Assembly: GCF_042643165.1 (NCBI RefSeq)
Contig: NZ_JBHRSH010000001.1
Location: 992,001 to 1,056,000, forward strand
Length of the DNA: 64,000 nucleotides
Source of the DNA: Hyphococcus aureus
GTDB lineage: Bacteria; Pseudomonadota; Alphaproteobacteria; Caulobacterales; Parvularculaceae
Direction: 5' to 3'
Of this stretch, positions 60,708 through 64,000 are shown piece after piece. Positions within the stretch are counted from its first letter, which is position 1. The number at the start of each line of letters is the position of its first letter. Both the position numbers and the translations under genes were made by a program. The notes under the pieces are model-generated. The model saw nothing but the letters and a program-made list of their open reading frames with translations. It was not told where the DNA came from and did not search any database.

Positions 60708-61412
60708 ATGTCTTCTCACAATGTTCAGTCCAGTGATGACGCAATTGATCCAGTCGCCAATCTCGCAAGCATAACAGCAGAAATCGAGAGCGCACTGAAA
60801 GAGGCGAACCGCGCGCCGGGCTCCGTCGCGATCACGGCGGTCTCGAAATTCCATGAGGCGGCGCGGATTCGCCCGGCGCTGGAGGCCGGCCACAAGGTCT
60901 TCGGCGAAAACCGGGTGCAGGAGGCGATGGCGAAATGGCCGGCGCTGAAAGCCGATTTCCCGGGTGTTGAACTACGACTGATCGGCCCCTTACAAACGAA
61001 CAAGGTGAAAGAGGCGGTAGCGACTTTTGATGTCATTGAGAGTCTCGATCGGCCCAAACTGGCTCGGGCGCTTGCCGCCGAAATGGAAAAGCAGGGCCGG
61101 CGCCTGAAGCTCTATATTCAGGTCAACACAGGCGAAGAGCCGCAAAAGGCCGGTATCCCCCCGGCGGAGGTTCCGGCTTTTTATGCGCAATGCCGGGATG
61201 AGTTCGGCCTCGATATCGACGGGCTGATGTGCATCCCCCCGGCCGAAGATGACCCGGCGCCGCATTTCGCGTTGCTGGCGAAGATGGCGAAAAATCTGGG
61301 GCTGGCGGGTCTCTCCATGGGGATGAGCGGTGATTATCTCCTTGCAGCTCAGCTTGGGGCGACCCATGTCCGCATTGGGACTGCGATTTTCGGCGCTCGT
61401 CCTGTTCCTTAA
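60708..61412 (+). CDS. yggS: YggS family PLP homeostasis protein
   Basis: A 234-residue PLP-binding barrel protein. The cofactor lysine is Lys47 in AVSKFH; GENRVQEAMAKW, LIGPLQTNK, GLMCIPP and LSMGMSGDYLLA are the family signatures. It keeps pyridoxal phosphate levels balanced and has no known catalytic step. Divergent from thiE. Confidence 0.93.
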   Translation: MSSHNVQSSDDAIDPVANLASITAEIESALKEANRAPGSVAITAVSKFHEAARIRPALEAGHKVFGENRVQEAMAKWPALKADFPGVELRLIGPLQTNKVKEAVATFDVIESLDRPKLARALAAEMEKQGRRLKLYIQVNTGEEPQKAGIPPAEVPAFYAQCRDEFGLDIDGLMCIPPAEDDPAPHFALLAKMAKNLGLAGLSMGMSGDYLLAAQLGATHVRIGTAIFGARPVP

Positions 61413-61520
61413 GGCGATCACGGGCCTATAACGAAAAGTTGTAGAAACGTTGATGTGCAATCTCAGACTAATCGGCGCTATGACCCGCCGGACAAAAATT
61501 ATCATTTGGGCGAGAGAACC

Positions 61521-62210
61521 ATGAACCGCGTCAAGAAAATCCTTTTAGTCGACGATGACGAATTGCTGCGCGATGCGCTGGTCGATCAGTTTTCCGTGCA
61601 TGACGATTTCGCCGTCGAGCCGGTGCTGACCGCGAGCGCCGCGATAGAGCGCGCCAAGGAAGAGGCGCATATCGATCTGATGCTGCTGGATGTGGGCCTA
61701 CCGGATATGGATGGACGCGAAGCCTGCCGCATCATGCGCAAGAACGGGTTCAAATCGCCGATCATCATGTTGACCGGCGCCGACTCGGAAGCAGACACAA
61801 TTCTCGGGCTGGATGCCGGCGCCAATGATTATGTCTCAAAGCCGTTCAAATTCGGCGTTCTTCTCGCCCGTGTGCGGGCGCATTTGCGCAGTCATGAACA
61901 AAGCGAAGACGCAGTTTTCAAAGTCGGGCCCTATGAGTTTCGTCCTGCAGTGAAAATGCTGGTGACGCCGGAAGACAAGAAAATCCGCCTCACGGAAAAA
62001 GAAACCTCGATCCTCAAATTTCTCTATCGCGCCGGCGGCAAGCCGGTCACCCGCGATGTTCTGCTGGACGAGGTTTGGGGGTATAATTCAGGCGTTACGA
62101 CACATACGCTTGAAACCCATGTTTACCGTCTGCGCCAAAAGATTGAACCTGATCCTTCCAATGCTTCGATCCTCCTGACCGAAAGCGGCGGGTACAGATT
62201 ATCTCTTTAG
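61521..62210 (+). CDS. cenR: CenR-like OmpR-family response regulator
   Basis: A 229-residue regulator: receiver with Asp11/12, phospho-Asp57 (LLDVGLPDMDG), Thr85 and Lys107 (KPFKFGVLLARVRAHLR), and a winged-helix domain ending ESGGYRL. The receiver's second half and VWGYNSGVTTHTLETHVYRLRQ closely match CenR, an essential cell-envelope regulator in Caulobacter. No histidine kinase is adjacent. GAGAG precedes ATG 61521; the upstream frame start is rejected. Confidence 0.88.
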   Translation: MNRVKKILLVDDDELLRDALVDQFSVHDDFAVEPVLTASAAIERAKEEAHIDLMLLDVGLPDMDGREACRIMRKNGFKSPIIMLTGADSEADTILGLDAGANDYVSKPFKFGVLLARVRAHLRSHEQSEDAVFKVGPYEFRPAVKMLVTPEDKKIRLTEKETSILKFLYRAGGKPVTRDVLLDEVWGYNSGVTTHTLETHVYRLRQKIEPDPSNASILLTESGGYRLSL

Positions 62211-62218
62211 GAAATACG

Positions 62219-62566
62219 ATGCCGGTCACGATCTACCACAATCCCCGATGCTCGAAATCACGCCAGACGCTGGCGCTTCTGGAAGAAAAAGGGATTGAGC
62301 CGGAGGTTATCCTTTACCTTGAAAACCCTCCATCGAAGGCGACGTTGAAAGGCCTTGTGAAAAAGCTAGGATTGTCTTCTGCGCGCAAGATGATGCGGGT
62401 CAAAGAGGCGCCTTATATCGAGCTTGATCTCGCCAGCGCGACGGCGGAAACGGCGCTGATCGACGCTATGGCGGAGAACCCTGTGCTGATAGAGCGACCG
62501 ATTGTCGTCAATGGCGAGAAGGCCGCCATTGGCCGGCCGCCGGAAAACGTGCTGGATATTCTGTGA
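62219..62566 (+). CDS. arsC: arsenate reductase (glutaredoxin type), ArsC/Spx family
   Basis: A 115-residue thioredoxin-like protein with HNPRCSKSR (catalytic Cys11), LENPPSK and a C-terminal ERPIVVNGEKAAIGRPPENVL segment carrying the arsenate-binding Arg. It reduces arsenate to arsenite with glutathione. No ars operon neighbours; it starts nine bases after cenR, likely co-transcribed, so another thiol role is possible. Confidence 0.88.
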   Translation: MPVTIYHNPRCSKSRQTLALLEEKGIEPEVILYLENPPSKATLKGLVKKLGLSSARKMMRVKEAPYIELDLASATAETALIDAMAENPVLIERPIVVNGEKAAIGRPPENVLDIL

Positions 62567-62569
62567 GCC

Positions 62570-64000
62570 TTAAATCCTTTCACCCGCATCCAGCTTTTCC
62601 AGTGTCGCTCTTGCATGGGCGCGATAGGAAAGTTTCGTTCCTTTCTCCATTTTCGCCCAGGTCCGGTACATCTGTGAAAGGCGCGGATTGTCTTTCAGTT
62701 TCATTTCATTGCGGGCGAGGAAGTCCCAGTAAAGCGCATTAAAGGGACAGGCGCCCTCTTCGCTTTTTTTTGTCACGGCGTAGCGGCAGGTTTTGCAGTA
62801 GTCCGACATGCGGTTGATATAAGCGCCGGACGCCGCATAGGGTTTGGAGCCGAGCGCGCCGCCATCGGCATATTGCGACATGCCGATAACATTGGGCGCC
62901 TCGACCCATTCGAAAGCATCAAAATAAACGATCAGATACCATTCGTGCACGTCATAAGGCTCGACCCCGGCAAGCATGGCGAAGAGCCCTGTCACCATCA
63001 GCCGCTGGATGTGATGAGCGTAGGCGTCCTCGCGTGTTTGCTCTATCGCCTCGCGCATACACGCCATATCGGTGTCGCCGGACCAGTAAAAAGCGGGTAA
63101 TTTTCTCCTGTTTTCGAAATAGTTCTGGCGGACGTAATTTTCTCCGCCGCGCCAGTAATGACCGCGGACATATTCGCGCCAGCCTATAATCTGGCGAATG
63201 AAGCCTTCGACAGCATTGATCGGCGCATCGCCCGATAAATACGCATTTTCCGCGCGCTGACAGACTTCGAGCGGATCGAGAAGACCAATATTGATATAGG
63301 CCGACAACGCAGAGTGATAAAGGAAGCGCTCACCCGTCAGCATGGCGTCCTGAAAGTCGCCGAACCGCGGCAACGCTTTACTGATGAAATGATCAAGAGC
63401 TTTCACCGCTTCTTTGCGAGTCACCGCGTAACGAAAAGGCTCGGCATCGCCGAAATGATCAGCGAATTTGGTCTGCACCAGATCAATCACATCCGATGTT
63501 ATACGGTCCGGCTTGAACGCTTTTGGGGCAGGCATGAATAGATCGGCGGAGGCTGGTTTGCGGTTTTCCTTATCGTAATTCCATGCGCCGCCTGTGGGCT
63601 TGTCGCCTTCCATTAAAAGCCCGGTTTTTCGGCGCATCTCGCGATAGAAATACTCCATGCGCAATTGCTTGCGGCCTTCCGCCCATTGGGAAAAGTCGTC
63701 ATGGCTTGCGATGAAACGGTCGTCTGCGCGAATATCCACGTCAATGGAAAGCGTCTTTTTAAAGGCTTCAACCTCTTGTCTCACGCGCCGTTCGCTCGGC
63801 TCCGTCACCACAAGCGTTGCAGGCCGGTGTTTCTTAACGGCGCGTTTAACTAGTGCGGAAAAAGACTTTACGGCGTTTTCATCATCGAGTTTTTGATAGT
63901 CGACACGCCAGCCGTCTTTTTTCAGCGCCTCAGCGAAATGGCGCATGGCCGAGAGAACGAGAATGATTTTCTTTTTATGATGTTTGACGCTGGTCGCTTC
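62570..64000 (-). CDS. Fe-S photolyase/cryptochrome-like protein (FeS-BCP), truncated by window edge
   Basis: At least 476 residues; the reading frame is open to the right edge and continues past it, and residues before the first in-window ATG (KHHKKKIILVLSAMRHFA) match the family's N-terminal domain, so this ATG is internal. The FAD-binding helical domain (RIAxEDAYAHHIQRLMVTG-type, VEPYDVHEWYLIVYFDAFEWVEAPN) and the cysteines YCKTCR and EGACPFN, for an iron-sulfur cluster, mark the FeS-BCP (6-4 photolyase-like) group. It would repair UV damage or act as a light sensor. Convergent with arsC. Confidence 0.9.
   Translation of the reverse strand, partial: EATSVKHHKKKIILVLSAMRHFAEALKKDGWRVDYQKLDDENAVKSFSALVKRAVKKHRPATLVVTEPSERRVRQEVEAFKKTLSIDVDIRADDRFIASHDDFSQWAEGRKQLRMEYFYREMRRKTGLLMEGDKPTGGAWNYDKENRKPASADLFMPAPKAFKPDRITSDVIDLVQTKFADHFGDAEPFRYAVTRKEAVKALDHFISKALPRFGDFQDAMLTGERFLYHSALSAYINIGLLDPLEVCQRAENAYLSGDAPINAVEGFIRQIIGWREYVRGHYWRGGENYVRQNYFENRRKLPAFYWSGDTDMACMREAIEQTREDAYAHHIQRLMVTGLFAMLAGVEPYDVHEWYLIVYFDAFEWVEAPNVIGMSQYADGGALGSKPYAASGAYINRMSDYCKTCRYAVTKKSEEGACPFNALYWDFLARNEMKLKDNPRLSQMYRTWAKMEKGTKLSYRAHARATLEKLDAGERI

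Overview
The window looks like GC-rich chromosome from an alphaproteobacterium of the Caulobacterales/Parvularculales type. I base this on gene order, not on any database match. Three blocks are characteristic: maf, aroE and coaE beside the PPDK regulator gene ppsR and facing hemE-hemJ-rho; mnmE-mnmG-rsmG-parA-parB; and holA-lptE-leuS-DUF3576. The cell-cycle landmarks also fit: a consensus CtrA site, a cluster of GANTC sites and a CenR-type response regulator. No tRNA, rRNA, CRISPR array, transposase, integrase or prophage gene was seen.

Layout. 0-5 kb holds small accessory genes: a hydrolase fragment, DUF3088, GNAT, sulfotransferase, an MFS exporter, a secreted endonuclease/phosphatase-like protein and an AT-richer patch with a zinc-ribbon protein. 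5-8.4 kb is dnaK-dnaJ. 8.7-15.8 kb is the most unusual block. Two paralogous membrane proteins (TIR-like domain, one membrane helix, disordered linker, FGE/SUMF1-like domain) flank a VWA/YfbK lipoprotein, two 29-residue membrane microproteins, a CGNR/ABATE regulator with an inverted-repeat operator, and a small secreted protein. 16-22.5 kb has a ComM-like ATPase, a hybrid histidine kinase, an AmpG-like permease and adenosine kinase.

22.5-30 kb is the replication-origin neighbourhood. The ppsR-hemE intergenic gap has the synteny of the Caulobacter and Rickettsia origins, five GANTC sites, a consensus CtrA site over the hemE promoter and an AT-rich stretch. Between rho (ends 30.1 kb) and the mnmE cluster (starts 43.1 kb), which are often adjacent in relatives, lies about 13 kb of accessory genes: cytochrome bd with a tiny overlapping third subunit, two GST genes, a Tat-exported nitroreductase-like protein with a MarR regulator, a membrane-anchored LuxR-type regulator, YceI, GDPD, quinone oxidoreductase and an amino-acid permease. 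A likely unannotated small RNA also lies there.

43-51 kb is the partition locus: six parS sites within 3.4 kb, five of them inside coding sequence, next to parAB. 51-57.9 kb has TrkH, holA, lptE, leuS and a DUF3576 lipoprotein. 58-64 kb has a porin, a lipoprotein of the VOC fold, thiE, yggS, a CenR-like regulator, arsC and a gene running off the right edge for an Fe-S photolyase-like protein.

Genes left of the proposed origin that belong to the conserved set are mostly on the minus strand and those to the right (hemE through parB) on the plus strand, as expected for bidirectional replication from about 25.7 kb.
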